This document shows positions 41,202 to 51,800 of a DNA stretch of 64,000 nt, in pieces. The notes under the pieces were generated by a model, which saw only the letters and a program-made list of their open reading frames with translations, ran no database searches and had not been told where the DNA came from. Origin of the DNA: Anthracocystis setariae (lineage: Eukaryota > Basidiomycota > Ustilaginomycetes > Ustilaginales > Ustilaginaceae); contig CAKMXJ010000002.1 in assembly GCA_928724745.1 (NCBI GenBank), positions 992,001 through 1,056,000 on the forward strand. Direction: 5' to 3'. Numbering within the stretch: position 1 is the stretch's first letter; each line of letters starts with the position of its first letter. The translations under genes and the position numbers were made by a program.

Positions 41202-43910
41202 ATGTCGTCGGAACGCGAGCCCCTCCTCCCCACTCACGCTCGTCAAAGCGTTGAGCATTACGGCAACAAGGCCAAGCGCGACGCCAAGGCTACGGCTCGT
41301 CACTATGGTGTCAACCCGGACAACCTCGAGTCGCAGGTGCGCGAGATTGCACCTTCTCGCCAAACCCTCGCGCGAGTCGCCCAAATGGTCGGCGCCGTCA
41401 AGGCGGGCAAAATGCCCAGCCAGCAGCAACTCAACCAGTTCATCCAATTTATCATCTCGAGCCCCGTCCTCGACGAGCGCAACGTGGCCGGCTCCACCAA
41501 CCTCAGCCAACAGGGTGCCAAGGTGGTTCAGGACATCAAGGGCATTCTCGCTTGCATCGAGAGGATCGGCGAGAGCAAGAACGCCGACGACAAGATCCAG
41601 AAGTTCATCTACCAAACTTCGCAGGCCTCCATCAACGTCACTGCCGAAGGGGGCGTTTCGGCCAGTCTGCCTTCGGCCTCGTCTCTCGGTGCCGACGGAC
41701 TCGTCAACCAGGCCAAGAAGGACGCCAACAAGATCGTCGGAGAGGTGCAGCAGATTGGTCAGCTGCTCATCACCTCCAAGGCTTTCCGTGACCTGTTGGC
41801 GGATGTCCAGTTGCTTCTTCGCGACCTCACTGCCGATGCGGCGGCTACCGCAGCTCAAAAGGCGGGTGGCGCTGAGGGCAAGATTCGTCCAAGCGAGGAG
41901 GAGCGCAAGAAGCGCGGCGATGCTATCGATGTTCGCGCTCCCAGCAAGAAGGACCTCGACAACGCCAAGGAGTCGGCCAGGAAGAGCGCCAAGCAGGCGC
42001 AGGACAACTTCCGGGGCCAGGCTGAGAAGGCGGCCAAGTGGCTCGACGAGCAGACGCCCGAAGATGTCAAGGACGAGTTCCTCGAGCGGGTCAAGCAGAT
42101 CATTGACAGTGTCGAGCGCGACCCGGACTTCAAGAAGGCGCTCAACGGTATCTACGGCATCGCCAACAAGTGGGCCGATATCGTTCAGGATGTCGCCGAG
42201 AAGGCCAAGGAGCAGACCGACGTGGAGGTGGAAACTCCGGAAGCCGAGGCCAACGAGAACCTGCGCGAGGCATTCCAGCAGCTCAAGAACATCCTCGAGA
42301 CATTTGCCGGTCGATCGTTTGAGCCGGTCGAGAAGTCGGTCTCGGGTCTGGTCGAACATGCCAAGCAGATCTACGAAGATGAAGCCAACAAAGAGACCAA
42401 GGAGCTGCGCGACTTTATCGACGATGTCAAGACTTTCATCGACCGTGCCTTCAACGAGGAAGGGTTCATCCAGACCAACCGATCGAACCGAATGGCTTCG
42501 GACTTGTACGACCGTGCCCAAAAGCTGTTCAACGCCACGGGCAAGGAAGCCAACAAGCAGCTGTCGAAGCTGCGCGGCGACTTTAACGACTCGATGGACG
42601 AACTGTCCAACTTTGTCCAAGGCTTCGAAGAGGATGCCGAGCTTCGCGAGCTTGCTCAGCGTGTCGAGAAGTTGGGTTCGGACCTCAACTTTATCGATCT
42701 GTCTGGGCTGTTGGGTGCCAAGGGTGGGCAGGGATTCGTGCAGGTGTTTGCTAGTCTGCGCGACCAGGCGGGTGGATTGGTTCGGGATACGGTGGAGGTG
42801 TTTGTGCCTCGACTGATCAGCGAGATCCAGTCGATTCCGTTCCCTAGGATCGAGTTCGTCTCGCGTGAGGCGGATGTAGTCATTGACGATCTCAACCTTA
42901 GGGCGTCGACGGCTTCGTTTGTGCCCGAGCGCGTACGCATCATCAACCGAAACGATCTTACGCTCGACCAGCGTCGTTCATCGTTTGGCAGCAACTTTGA
43001 TGCCAGCCTTTACCTGGAAATCGAAGGGTTGCGCGTCAAGGCGGCGGATGTGGCGTACTACATCAACAAGAAGACGGGCTGGGTGGGTTGGGAGGACTAC
43101 GGCTTGCTCGACCTGGATCTGGGCGGACGCGCTGGGACGTCGTTTGTGGTGAAGCTCGAGAATGCGGATGAGGACGATGACGAGAGCTTCTACAAGGTGA
43201 AGCGCGTTAGTGTGGATATGAGTTCGTTCAAGGTCAAGGTTCGACAGACGAAGCATTGGTTCCTCAACTTTTTCCTGATGCCGTTTGTGCGTCCCATGCT
43301 GCGACGCGTGTTTCAGCAGTTGCTCGAGGGTCAGATCAAGACGTGGCTGCAGAACCAGGATCACAGTCTGTGGGCGGCGCAACAGCGGGCCAAGGTGATC
43401 AACTCGTACTCGAGGACGGCGATTCAGCAGGGTCAAGGCATCTCGACCAAGGCGTATCTCAAGGCGATCTTTGCGCCGGACAACGATGCGTTTACTCAGC
43501 GTCCCGGTGGAAAGGCGACGCAACCGCGAACGGATGTGGGATTGACCGAGGGTTTGCGTGTCCACGGTGCGCACAACGAGTTCAAGCTCGCCATCGGCGC
43601 CAGCTACTCGAAGCAGTTGTTGCCTGGTAAGGGTGGACCGTTCAGGTATGCCAAGGAGAAGATGGAGGAGTACAGGTACATTGAGGAATCGATCCGTCAA
43701 GGCGTCAGGCAAATCAGGGAGGGCGCAAGTGAGGCGGTAGAGCAGGTTAGGGATGGCGTCAAGGGCCTCGAAGGTGAAGCCAGCGGTAAGGCTGCAAAGT
43801 TGCAGAACGAGGCAAGCAAGCTCGAAGGCCAAGCCAAGAAGCAGCAGAAACACGAGGCGAGGGACAAGGGTTGGAGAAGCGACGTCTTTGACATCGACAT
43901 CGACCTTTGA
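41202..43910 (+). CDS. HAM1-like fungal protein (HAM1_N / HAM1_C type)
   Basis: 902 residues, intronless. The overall layout and the C-terminal blocks match the fungus-specific HAM1-like family (Pfam HAM1_N and HAM1_C), whose molecular role is not established. The N-terminus MSSEREPLLPTH contains an acidic dileucine pattern (ExxxLL), used elsewhere for adaptor-mediated sorting to endosome/vacuole. Residues about 240-500 are very rich in Lys/Glu/Ala and probably long helices. A beta-rich part follows (about 550-700: VSREADVVIDDLNLRAS, LYLEIEGLRVKAADVAYYIN). The last 100 residues are again helical (REGASEAVEQVRDGVKG). There is no clear membrane span; an amphipathic stretch (WFLNFFLMPFVRPMLRRVF) could touch membranes. 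Remote resemblance to lipid-binding (TULIP-type) folds is possible but unproven. The ATG at 41202 follows a CT-rich leader. Confidence 0.82.
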   Translation: MSSEREPLLPTHARQSVEHYGNKAKRDAKATARHYGVNPDNLESQVREIAPSRQTLARVAQMVGAVKAGKMPSQQQLNQFIQFIISSPVLDERNVAGSTNLSQQGAKVVQDIKGILACIERIGESKNADDKIQKFIYQTSQASINVTAEGGVSASLPSASSLGADGLVNQAKKDANKIVGEVQQIGQLLITSKAFRDLLADVQLLLRDLTADAAATAAQKAGGAEGKIRPSEEERKKRGDAIDVRAPSKKDLDNAKESARKSAKQAQDNFRGQAEKAAKWLDEQTPEDVKDEFLERVKQIIDSVERDPDFKKALNGIYGIANKWADIVQDVAEKAKEQTDVEVETPEAEANENLREAFQQLKNILETFAGRSFEPVEKSVSGLVEHAKQIYEDEANKETKELRDFIDDVKTFIDRAFNEEGFIQTNRSNRMASDLYDRAQKLFNATGKEANKQLSKLRGDFNDSMDELSNFVQGFEEDAELRELAQRVEKLGSDLNFIDLSGLLGAKGGQGFVQVFASLRDQAGGLVRDTVEVFVPRLISEIQSIPFPRIEFVSREADVVIDDLNLRASTASFVPERVRIINRNDLTLDQRRSSFGSNFDASLYLEIEGLRVKAADVAYYINKKTGWVGWEDYGLLDLDLGGRAGTSFVVKLENADEDDDESFYKVKRVSVDMSSFKVKVRQTKHWFLNFFLMPFVRPMLRRVFQQLLEGQIKTWLQNQDHSLWAAQQRAKVINSYSRTAIQQGQGISTKAYLKAIFAPDNDAFTQRPGGKATQPRTDVGLTEGLRVHGAHNEFKLAIGASYSKQLLPGKGGPFRYAKEKMEEYRYIEESIRQGVRQIREGASEAVEQVRDGVKGLEGEASGKAAKLQNEASKLEGQAKKQQKHEARDKGWRSDVFDIDIDL

Positions 43911-44251
43911 TCATCGCCTTTAGGTTTTGGCAAGTTCCATTCCAAGTTAGTTGTGTCCACGTCCGTTCTTGTTCAATGTTCAAATCAAATGTTGATGTGC
44001 TCTTCTTCCATCTCAGAGTGTGCGTCAGGAAATGACCCCCCAAAAACAGTGACCTCAATGGTAAGAAGTTGAGAGGTTTCACGGTGAGTCGTTGTGAGGC
44101 TCTCCCCAAGGCGTCTCGGTCGCAACCACGGGCAATTCGACATGTCGAGTGAAGCGTTTTCCTATTCGTCTTGCAGGCAAGTTGTCTAGTTGTACACATG
44201 ATGTAGATCTCTTATTCTGGTCCATCCATAGCACGCACGCAGCGACGCCCA
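43911..44251. terminator. Convergent 3' region HAM1-like / AUR1
   Basis: 341 bp between tail-to-tail genes. Nothing else was recognised. Confidence 0.3.
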
Positions 44252-45709
44252 TCACTGGCTGTTCTTCCTAGAATGCATGGCTGGCGACCTGACTCTTTGA
44301 ACAGGCGACCTTGCCCTCGCCAACAACGCCTCTGCCTCCTTTTTCCTCTTCTCCTCCTCCGCCGTGCTGCCCGCAATATCCCCGGAGTCCGACGCTGCCT
44401 CATCGATCGAGAAGATCACATCCGGTCCGCGTTTCTGACTCTCGACATCGCCATTGACTCCACCCTGAGCAGTGATGTACGGTGCGCCGCCGTTGCTTCG
44501 CAGTGTATCCAGAGCGATCGACGCCTCGTTGGACGCACGGGTCGTCGCAAATGCCTGATCAGGTCGATTCGATGGCGGCGCCGCACTCGACGGAGCAGCG
44601 GCTGAATTGCGGTAGGGATAGTGCTGCTCCATCGCCTCGCGCATCTCGTCGGTGAGGAAAAAGTAGAAGCAGAACGTCGCCAAACACGCTCCCGCCACCA
44701 GATCGATCAAGTAGTGGTGCATCAGATACATGGTGCACCAATACAGCCAGAAGCAGTACGTCCAGTACAGCACCCTTGCATCCAACCTGAGCCTGCCCAC
44801 CTTGACGATCACGGGGAAAAAGTAGGAGCAGAACAGCGCCTTCATCGTCGCGTTCCCAGCGTGGAGCGACGGGAAGGCGCCAAACACCATGGGTGCGCCG
44901 GTGAATGTGAGCGTGTAACCGTGTCCGTGGAACAGAGCGTCGATCCGAGCCAATCCAGCCGGCGATCCGCGCATGCCGTAGTTTGCCGGAGTAAGCCCCT
45001 CGCGCAGCTCATACCACGGAGGCGCACAGGGGAAGACGATCTGGATGATGACGCCGGTCAGCATCATAAACCCGAACGCCTGTGCAAACACCTTGACGCT
45101 TCCCGGTGGCGCAAAGACAAACAGAAACGAGGCCACAAAGAACGGCGCCACAAAGTGGATCAACCCATACGGTAGCCACGCCAACACATCCAGGATCGGG
45201 TGGCCAAACTGTGTCAAGATGTCGCTAATGTTGGCACCATACCATATCGTTTCCAACGTCGGCAAGACGCTTACCCAGATATGCGGCCGAAGCGAGGCGG
45301 GGATGAACTTGCACGAGTAGAACAAGATGAGCCATGCAAATATGGGTGCCGCTGGCAAGAAGAACTGTGACGTGACTGGGAAGAGCAGCGTCGTAGTGTA
45401 GATGGCTGGGATGATGAGCTTGTAAGGGAATGCAGGCGATTCCATGACAAACAGCGAAAAGAAAGCGATGAACAGCAGGAAGCCATACTTGAACCGTTCA
45501 CCCTTCGTCGGTGTCCAAGCTCGAAAGCGATCCAAATTCTCGCGGACAGAGGTAGAGAACGTGAGACGGGTTGCGGCGGCGAGGATGCGAGAGAGGAGGT
45601 AGTGGAGCCATTTAGGGAGGTAGAGTCGTGCCTTGGGTGGGAGCTGATAGACGGGCGGTTGGGAGTTGGGTGCACCGGGGGCGACGCGTGGCCCTGACGT
45701 GGTTGCCAT
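44252..45709 (-). CDS. AUR1: Inositol phosphorylceramide synthase catalytic subunit
   Basis: 485 residues. Transfers phosphoinositol from phosphatidylinositol to ceramide in the Golgi. The step is essential in fungi and is the target of aureobasidin A. Several membrane spans are visible (for example YGFLLFIAFFSLFVM and FAQAFGFMMLTGVIIQIVF). The PAP2-like active-site motifs are intact: CAPPWYELREGLTPANYGM, FGAFPSLHAGNA (His near residue 280) and HHYLIDLVAG (His near 329). The Ser/Ala/Pro-rich cytosolic tail after about residue 375 is longer and less conserved. Start at 45709 (MATTSGPRVAPG); the frame is open further upstream but has no ATG. Divergent from IML1, with a shared 654-bp promoter region. 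Confidence 0.96.
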   Translation of the reverse strand: MATTSGPRVAPGAPNSQPPVYQLPPKARLYLPKWLHYLLSRILAAATRLTFSTSVRENLDRFRAWTPTKGERFKYGFLLFIAFFSLFVMESPAFPYKLIIPAIYTTTLLFPVTSQFFLPAAPIFAWLILFYSCKFIPASLRPHIWVSVLPTLETIWYGANISDILTQFGHPILDVLAWLPYGLIHFVAPFFVASFLFVFAPPGSVKVFAQAFGFMMLTGVIIQIVFPCAPPWYELREGLTPANYGMRGSPAGLARIDALFHGHGYTLTFTGAPMVFGAFPSLHAGNATMKALFCSYFFPVIVKVGRLRLDARVLYWTYCFWLYWCTMYLMHHYLIDLVAGACLATFCFYFFLTDEMREAMEQHYPYRNSAAAPSSAAPPSNRPDQAFATTRASNEASIALDTLRSNGGAPYITAQGGVNGDVESQKRGPDVIFSIDEAASDSGDIAGSTAEEEKRKKEAEALLARARSPVQRVRSPAMHSRKNSQ

Positions 45710-46363
45710 GATAAGCCTTAGACGCTTCGTCGTAGATGCAGAAAGCCCCTCTAGCGATCGTTTTGGTGGAGACGAAGAAGTGCAACGATGGGATTTGAAG
45801 CGAAGTCTTTCCGCCGTGTTGGCATCTTTTTGTGCGTTGTGCAGCAGCACTCTCTTCTGTCAAATTAGCGTGGATCGGCATTCAGGCGTGTCTATCGGGC
45901 AAAGTAGTGTGGAGAGAAAGGCCGCATTGGCCAGAATTCGTGATAAGTGGGCATTGGATGCAGTTTCCATTCCGGCCCTTGTGGCTAATCCCACCAAACC
46001 TTGTGCATTCTCATCAAGGACTCAGCCATCGGGACCTTCATCCCTGACCGAGCTTGAGGAAAGAGGGCTAACGACGCCTCGGCAACCCCCAACGGCCCCC
46101 ACTGAGAGTCGGAACGTTCCGAACGTTGGTTTGCAGGGTCCGATAAAAGATCGAGTGGGTGGCACGCCAACCGTCATCGCTTCACAACTTTGTCCGCCGC
46201 GGTTGCTCAGGAACTCGGACTTGTGCCGACAGTACAATCAGAACCCACACCACTGCGATCAACACTTGGACCGTCATGCTCAGATACTAGGAGTTCGCCT
46301 CGCACGGTTGACTGCGCTAATTCTCGAACTCCCCGAATCGCATGGTTGCTCAGCTGCAGCTGA
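45710..46363. promoter_or_regulatory. Divergent promoter AUR1 / IML1
   Basis: 654 bp. A long open frame on the plus strand crosses it and overlaps the IML1 start in another frame. It looks like chance and is partly antisense to AUR1. Confidence 0.4.
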
Positions 46364-49300
46364 ATGCATGGTGCTCCTACGATGCCCGCTTCACAGTATC
46401 CATCGAGCAGGAATACTTCACTCGGTGCTGACCGATTCAGCACCACCACCGACCGTCGTCATTCATCTTCGGGATCCAGCCGACATGCTCGGCCTCAGAT
46501 CAACGAACGCCCCATCACACTATGGACACACGACCCGCCCAACTTCTCCCGAAACGAAGTCGTCCTCCATCCCGATTACTCTCTTCCGCGTCTCACCGAA
46601 GGCGACCTCCTCCAGCTGACACTACCTGCAGGCTCTCGTCTTCCGCATAACAACATCCGCTTTGGCCCTAAGGATCGCATCCGCAAATTTGCAACAAAAG
46701 CAACTTTTGTCTTCCGCGCGGCCCAAGCTACCGCGGATGCCGACTTTGTCGCTCGTCAGCCTCAGCTGCAGATCAGCGTCAGCAAAAACATCGCCAACAA
46801 CTATGGCTTCTACCACAGGGCCGAGGCGGTGCTTTCGAGGGTGAGCAAGGACGATTACACGATCGACCATGTCGAGCTGTACTTCCGCGATCAGTACGTT
46901 GGAAGAGCAGAAATGTGGAGAGTGTTCCAGAACCTTGAGGACACCTGTGTCTATTGTGGACAAAAGGTCACGCTGGCGGGAAGTGTAAGGGCCACGATTG
47001 GCAGGATCTTTATCAAGGAGAAGAAGACGACCAGTGGCTACGTTTCGGCATCGACCAAGGCCATCTTCAGATCAGAGTCGGCCAAGTACAACCTCTTCAT
47101 CCAGCTGGCCAAGGAGATGTGGGAGTTTGACGAGGATGGAGAAATCTACTACGAGAAGGCGCTGCAAGGCTTCATCCCGGAACTGCTGAGAAGGTGGAGG
47201 GCGGTGCCGACCAACCACATCCTCACAGTGATTCTGTTCGCCAGGGTACATTACGACGAGTCGGAACTGCACATGCTTGAGGGACCGATACGCAAAGACG
47301 AGAAGGGTAGGCATCACATTGACTACTACAAGGTCGTTGTGGATCTTGAGACAAATTGCGACTGGGACCAAGTCATGCCGATGCTAAAGGAGGAGTTCTT
47401 CCGGTTTCAGCATGACATTTTGCTGCTCAGGAGGCCCATCTCGGGTCCCGCAGCATCGCATGAAGAGCTGCATGCCGACCTCATTCGCGACCGAGTTCAC
47501 ATGGCTGGACGCTTGTCGTACTCTCATGAAGGCAATCTGCTCGAAGCCATCAACCTTGCGCTGAACCCATTCGACGAGCACTACATCGATCGAGATCTCA
47601 ACCGCACGGGGTTATCGATGGTCTTTGTCACTGCAGGTACGGGTCATTTTGATGTGGACAAGAAGCTTTTGCGCGTTACCACAGAACGAATGATTGAAAA
47701 TGGCACCGGCCTCGATTTGGTCTGTTTGACCAAGATGCCGCTTCACTCAGTTCCCTTGTTCCACTTCAAGTCGCATTATCCTGATCCAAGCGAGCTCAAG
47801 CAAGCCCAAGCCAATCGATCACAGCGCCGCGCTGCTCCCGGAGTAGGGCCCGGTAAGACAGTGCATCGTCCACCACCTCTGCTCTCACGTCATTCGTCGT
47901 CGCGCTTGGCCGCGACCACAGCGGCCTCCGCAAATCCACCCGACCCGCTCTACTTTGACTCCAAGAAACCGCCTCAAGAGGAGGAAGATTTCTACTCGAT
48001 GCCTCACTGGATCGACTGCAGCTTCTACAACCTCCAACAAGATATGCCTTTCCGGGCCGACCGCTTCGTGCCCAGATGCAAAATGTACGAAGTGCAGATG
48101 ATGGGCATCATGGAGAACCAGATCTCCGATATCGCGATCCCCTTCTTGGACCTGAAGCCTGTCAATAAAGCTTCGTCGGTCCAAAGCTCGTTCTACTTGC
48201 CGAGATACATTGGTCCCGGTCCATCTAGTTCAGGTTTCGTGTCGGAGCCGAGGAACAGCGAAGTCTCGGACCTGGCACTAGTCGAACTGTCGCCCAAGCA
48301 ACAGAGAAGAATCGCCAGAGAGATGTTCGACCATGATGTGTTCCGAGACGTGCCTCCGCACAGGCAAGCGCGGACCAAGGTGATCTCGTCCGGAGCGAGT
48401 GGGCAGGTTGACAGTCCGGCCACGAGCGACATTCATACTCCGCTCGGGAGACCAGGATTGAGGAGCAATCACAGCTCGGGCTACGGGACCGCGCCTGGAA
48501 CAGCTCCCCACACCAATGCCAACTCGGCGGCATCGTCGATCTCGCCAGGCAAAATGGGAGGAGCCAGGCCCGCTATGCCGGCAAGAACCTCGAGATTGGG
48601 AAGAGAGGCGTTGTTCCAGGACGACGATCCTTCTGCCTCATCGTCGCCGCCGAAATCGAGATTCACCGAGGTAGATGAGACTTCTTCTCGGCCGGCGCTG
48701 GCACGACCAGTGTCACAGGTCGTGACATCGACGAGCGCCAAGCCTCGGTCTCGGCCGGGGTCGATCCGATCGGTGAATACGTTCTCTAGAGGCTTCTTGC
48801 CCATGGAGCCGATCGGCAAGGCAAAAGCATTGGTAGCGCCAACAGACGCTGTTCTATCTGCGACTTCCCACCGCTTTGAGGAAGACCCGGGCGAGGGCTC
48901 CGTAAGCAAACCGAACGAAGCAGACGACAGTGGTAGCTCGCTGCGATCCGCGTCACAATCCAAAGCGAAACCTTACAGCTGGCTCTGGAAGACGCTCACG
49001 GGCTCTACTCCCTCTCGCACAGCTTCAACGGAGCGATCCAGCGAGCTGGACGATGATGAGAACTCGACTCCCGCCACTCGAAGTATGCAGGAAGTGCTTA
49101 GCGCTCAGTTGCGCCATCAATCCGGCGGTAGTAAGGACAAGAGTCCGGCACGCAAGCCTGCACTGCCTCGACTCAATCGAACTGCCTCGCTGCTCTCGGT
49201 GCATGAAGCCTCGAGCCCTGGACCGATCAAAATCCCACTGCAGGCCTCTCCACGTACGTGGCAGGAGCAAGAGGCGGAGGAGAAGATCATGCGTGACCAA

Positions 49301-51721
49301 GAAGCGTACGAACAGCAATTGGAGGAAGAGGAAGCCAGGCAAAGGTATGCGCAGCGTGCGCAAGTCGAGAAGCAAACGCTCGTCAATCCATCCAATCCGA
49401 GGAAGAACGTCAAAAACACCGCCTCCCAGCTGCTCCGATGGCAGCATCTATTCCCGAGAAGGTTGAATCATCATGCGGTCAAGTGGCGGTCGATGACTAC
49501 GCCGGCTTGTTTACCATTGACGACGTTGTATCTGCCGACAGAGGCGGACTTAGCGGCGATGTGGAGCGAGCATCCGCACACGACGTCGATCTCGGCTGAA
49601 ACGGCAAGCTTCCTGCTGAAGAAGTCAACTTCGACACACCCAGCGTTGGCAGTGTTGCGAGAGATGGCTTATCATCGGTTGGCGCAGGGCTACCAATTCA
49701 TTGTTCCTGCGAACAAGGAGACCCGCACTGTCTCGAGCCGCAAGCTTGTGGACCCCAAACACTTCTCCCTCCGCTGGCCATCAGAGCTGCTGCAACCAGG
49801 AAACCTGGCCACTGGCAAGCCCATCTTCCTCAGCGTAACCAATCAGATTCACCGTATCTCGTATGACCGTTCGACGTCGGCGATCAACGTCAAGCGGTAC
49901 GTGAGGAACGCGGATTATTCGACGGATCCGATCGACTACGAGTGTTGCATCTGGCCTCGCCACTTGCCAGGCTACCAAACGGTGAAGGCGAGGTTCAACT
50001 ATCCGGACTCGGCCTCGTACAACTGGACCTACCTCGATTCGCTCATTGCCGGTTACGTCGACGAGAAATTTGTCGAGTCTCTTCGGTACTGGCGTACTCG
50101 GTTTGTGCTGGTGCCGAGTGAAGGATCGCCACCACCGATGAAGGCTCCCACGGGTGAAGATCTCGACGACGAGGAGATCCGACTGCTCGGAACGGACAAG
50201 CTTGCGGAGCTCTTCCACAAGGCGAGGTTTGTACGAAGCCGAGAGGAAAAGGATCACATCCATGTCGAACGGTTTTTGCCGACGAGTTTGGACCCAGCCA
50301 TGTCGTTGCAAGATGAAGATTTTATGAAGCAGCTAGCCGAAGAAAATGCCAAACGACGCTCCGCCGCGGCCAACTCGAAGAAGCGCATGCAGAAGGCGCT
50401 AAGCGGCCGAGCACTCGAGTCGGTGGCCAAAGACATGCGATCCGGCGGGCTGGTCATCAACGATCGAATTTGGCACCGCATGCTCTATTCGGAGACATTC
50501 ACCGGCGCCGATTTTGTGACGTGGCTATGCAACGAATATGCGGACGTACGGAACAGGGAAGAGGCGACGGAGTGGGGAGGCAAGCTGATGATGGAAGGAT
50601 TGTTCGAGCATGCGCATAAGAAGCACGGTTTCCTGGATGGACACTACTTCTACAGGCTCAGGAGCGAGTATGCTGGAGCGAGAGGAGGTGGAAAGAAGTG
50701 GTTTGGTGGGACAGATAGTCAGCGAGGCAGCTTTGCGGAGAAGGATGCCAGCCGACCGCTGGTTAGAATGGGCAGTTCGAGCAACCTTGCGGATGTCGGA
50801 TCGAGTCGGTCTTCGGCGGGAGGACATTCGCGGAGCGGATCGATGCACCACGCGCGTGCCCCTTCGCTGACCATGTCGTCGAGCACAGCGGCACCAAAGA
50901 AAAAGAAGAAGGTGCAGCTGTCGAGGAGTATCATTATCGACGTAGATTTGGGCAAGAGGAGCGATCGAGCCGAGGTGGCGTTTTTGCACCACGACATCGC
51001 GCACAACCCTGCGAACGGCTTCAACTTCCAGATCCATTGGCTGTCGACTTCGGCGCGATTCATCGAGGACACGGTGCAGACGTGGACGCGCATGCTGGAA
51101 CGATACGGGCTGCGATTGATCGAAGCGCCCATCGGGCAGATCAAGGATGTGTGGTTGCACAATCCGTTTCAGGCCCCGGTGCAGATCGAATTGGCACTGC
51201 CGCCGCCGGCGCCTGAAACGTACGGATCGCGGTTGCCGGCAGGGACGCTGCCCGAGTTATGGTTCGAGTATGCGCTACTGCGTAAGTTCGGGTTCGTGCT
51301 GGATCAGGAAGCGGCGAGCCGATATCCGAAGGACGTCGAAATTGGGTACAGCAGCCGACCGAACGAGTTTGAGTACTCGCAGTTTGTCCACCGCAGCGGT
51401 GTGGCTTTCGTGCAGGTGCTGGGTGGGGTTGATGGCTTCCTCTGGCTCAACAACCGGCTGTATGACTCGGCAAGGCAGAAACACAAGCAGGATGCCGACC
51501 AACTCAGGGTGGAGCTGACCACGTTCTGCGCCGATCGAGACGAACTCGAGAGGTTCTACCGAAAAGTGCTCGCGCAGCTGCTTCAGGTGGAAGACGAGGA
51601 GAAGGAGCGAGAGCGACTGTATATGCGCCAGAGGAAGGCGAAAAGTCGACAGGGCAGCAGCCACAGTTCGATCGGTAGTGGCGCATTGGGAGCGTTGGCT
51701 CAGATCAAGCGTGACGAGTAA
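46364..51721 (+). CDS. IML1: GATOR1/SEACIT subunit Iml1 (DEPDC5 homologue)
   Basis: 1785 residues, intronless, similar in size to other fungal Iml1 and human DEPDC5. With Npr2 and Npr3 it forms the GAP complex for Gtr/Rag GTPases and restrains TORC1 at the vacuole when amino acids are scarce. The N-terminal domain (about 45-170: [20 protein letters not shown]) and the Iml1 core ([46 protein letters not shown]) are clear. A long Ser/Pro-rich region at about 690-1010 is probably disordered. The DEP domain spans about 1359-1434 ([19 protein letters not shown]), and a C-terminal domain starts near 1523. A TGA codon lies directly upstream in frame, so the start is 46364, or the second Met six codons later. 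It ends 79 bp from the opposing ATP-grasp gene. Confidence 0.94.
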   Translation: MHGAPTMPASQYPSSRNTSLGADRFSTTTDRRHSSSGSSRHARPQINERPITLWTHDPPNFSRNEVVLHPDYSLPRLTEGDLLQLTLPAGSRLPHNNIRFGPKDRIRKFATKATFVFRAAQATADADFVARQPQLQISVSKNIANNYGFYHRAEAVLSRVSKDDYTIDHVELYFRDQYVGRAEMWRVFQNLEDTCVYCGQKVTLAGSVRATIGRIFIKEKKTTSGYVSASTKAIFRSESAKYNLFIQLAKEMWEFDEDGEIYYEKALQGFIPELLRRWRAVPTNHILTVILFARVHYDESELHMLEGPIRKDEKGRHHIDYYKVVVDLETNCDWDQVMPMLKEEFFRFQHDILLLRRPISGPAASHEELHADLIRDRVHMAGRLSYSHEGNLLEAINLALNPFDEHYIDRDLNRTGLSMVFVTAGTGHFDVDKKLLRVTTERMIENGTGLDLVCLTKMPLHSVPLFHFKSHYPDPSELKQAQANRSQRRAAPGVGPGKTVHRPPPLLSRHSSSRLAATTAASANPPDPLYFDSKKPPQEEEDFYSMPHWIDCSFYNLQQDMPFRADRFVPRCKMYEVQMMGIMENQISDIAIPFLDLKPVNKASSVQSSFYLPRYIGPGPSSSGFVSEPRNSEVSDLALVELSPKQQRRIAREMFDHDVFRDVPPHRQARTKVISSGASGQVDSPATSDIHTPLGRPGLRSNHSSGYGTAPGTAPHTNANSAASSISPGKMGGARPAMPARTSRLGREALFQDDDPSASSSPPKSRFTEVDETSSRPALARPVSQVVTSTSAKPRSRPGSIRSVNTFSRGFLPMEPIGKAKALVAPTDAVLSATSHRFEEDPGEGSVSKPNEADDSGSSLRSASQSKAKPYSWLWKTLTGSTPSRTASTERSSELDDDENSTPATRSMQEVLSAQLRHQSGGSKDKSPARKPALPRLNRTASLLSVHEASSPGPIKIPLQASPRTWQEQEAEEKIMRDQEAYEQQLEEEEARQRYAQRAQVEKQTLVNPSNPRKNVKNTASQLLRWQHLFPRRLNHHAVKWRSMTTPACLPLTTLYLPTEADLAAMWSEHPHTTSISAETASFLLKKSTSTHPALAVLREMAYHRLAQGYQFIVPANKETRTVSSRKLVDPKHFSLRWPSELLQPGNLATGKPIFLSVTNQIHRISYDRSTSAINVKRYVRNADYSTDPIDYECCIWPRHLPGYQTVKARFNYPDSASYNWTYLDSLIAGYVDEKFVESLRYWRTRFVLVPSEGSPPPMKAPTGEDLDDEEIRLLGTDKLAELFHKARFVRSREEKDHIHVERFLPTSLDPAMSLQDEDFMKQLAEENAKRRSAAANSKKRMQKALSGRALESVAKDMRSGGLVINDRIWHRMLYSETFTGADFVTWLCNEYADVRNREEATEWGGKLMMEGLFEHAHKKHGFLDGHYFYRLRSEYAGARGGGKKWFGGTDSQRGSFAEKDASRPLVRMGSSSNLADVGSSRSSAGGHSRSGSMHHARAPSLTMSSSTAAPKKKKKVQLSRSIIIDVDLGKRSDRAEVAFLHHDIAHNPANGFNFQIHWLSTSARFIEDTVQTWTRMLERYGLRLIEAPIGQIKDVWLHNPFQAPVQIELALPPPAPETYGSRLPAGTLPELWFEYALLRKFGFVLDQEAASRYPKDVEIGYSSRPNEFEYSQFVHRSGVAFVQVLGGVDGFLWLNNRLYDSARQKHKQDADQLRVELTTFCADRDELERFYRKVLAQLLQVEDEEKERERLYMRQRKAKSRQGSSHSSIGSGALGALAQIKRDE

Positions 51722-51800
51722 AAGCACGTCACCATCCAGGGGTCCCCGTTTGTGTGTATCGGATTGCAGCATTGTGAAGAAAAGATCGGAGTGGGGATGG
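51722..51800. terminator. Very short convergent spacer IML1 / ATP-grasp gene
   Basis: Only 79 bp separate the two stop codons, so the two transcripts very probably overlap in their 3' UTRs. Confidence 0.5.

Noticed and set aside
41124..42620. 498-codon minus-strand Leu-rich open frame opposite the HAM1-like gene
   Set aside because: Its Leu/Val-rich look is the complement of Lys/Glu/Ala-rich codons in the real gene, so it is not a membrane protein.
45666..46619. 317-codon plus-strand open frame across the AUR1/IML1 promoter
   Set aside because: It is antisense to the AUR1 5' end and overlaps the IML1 start in another frame. The sequence shows no domain or plausible composition.
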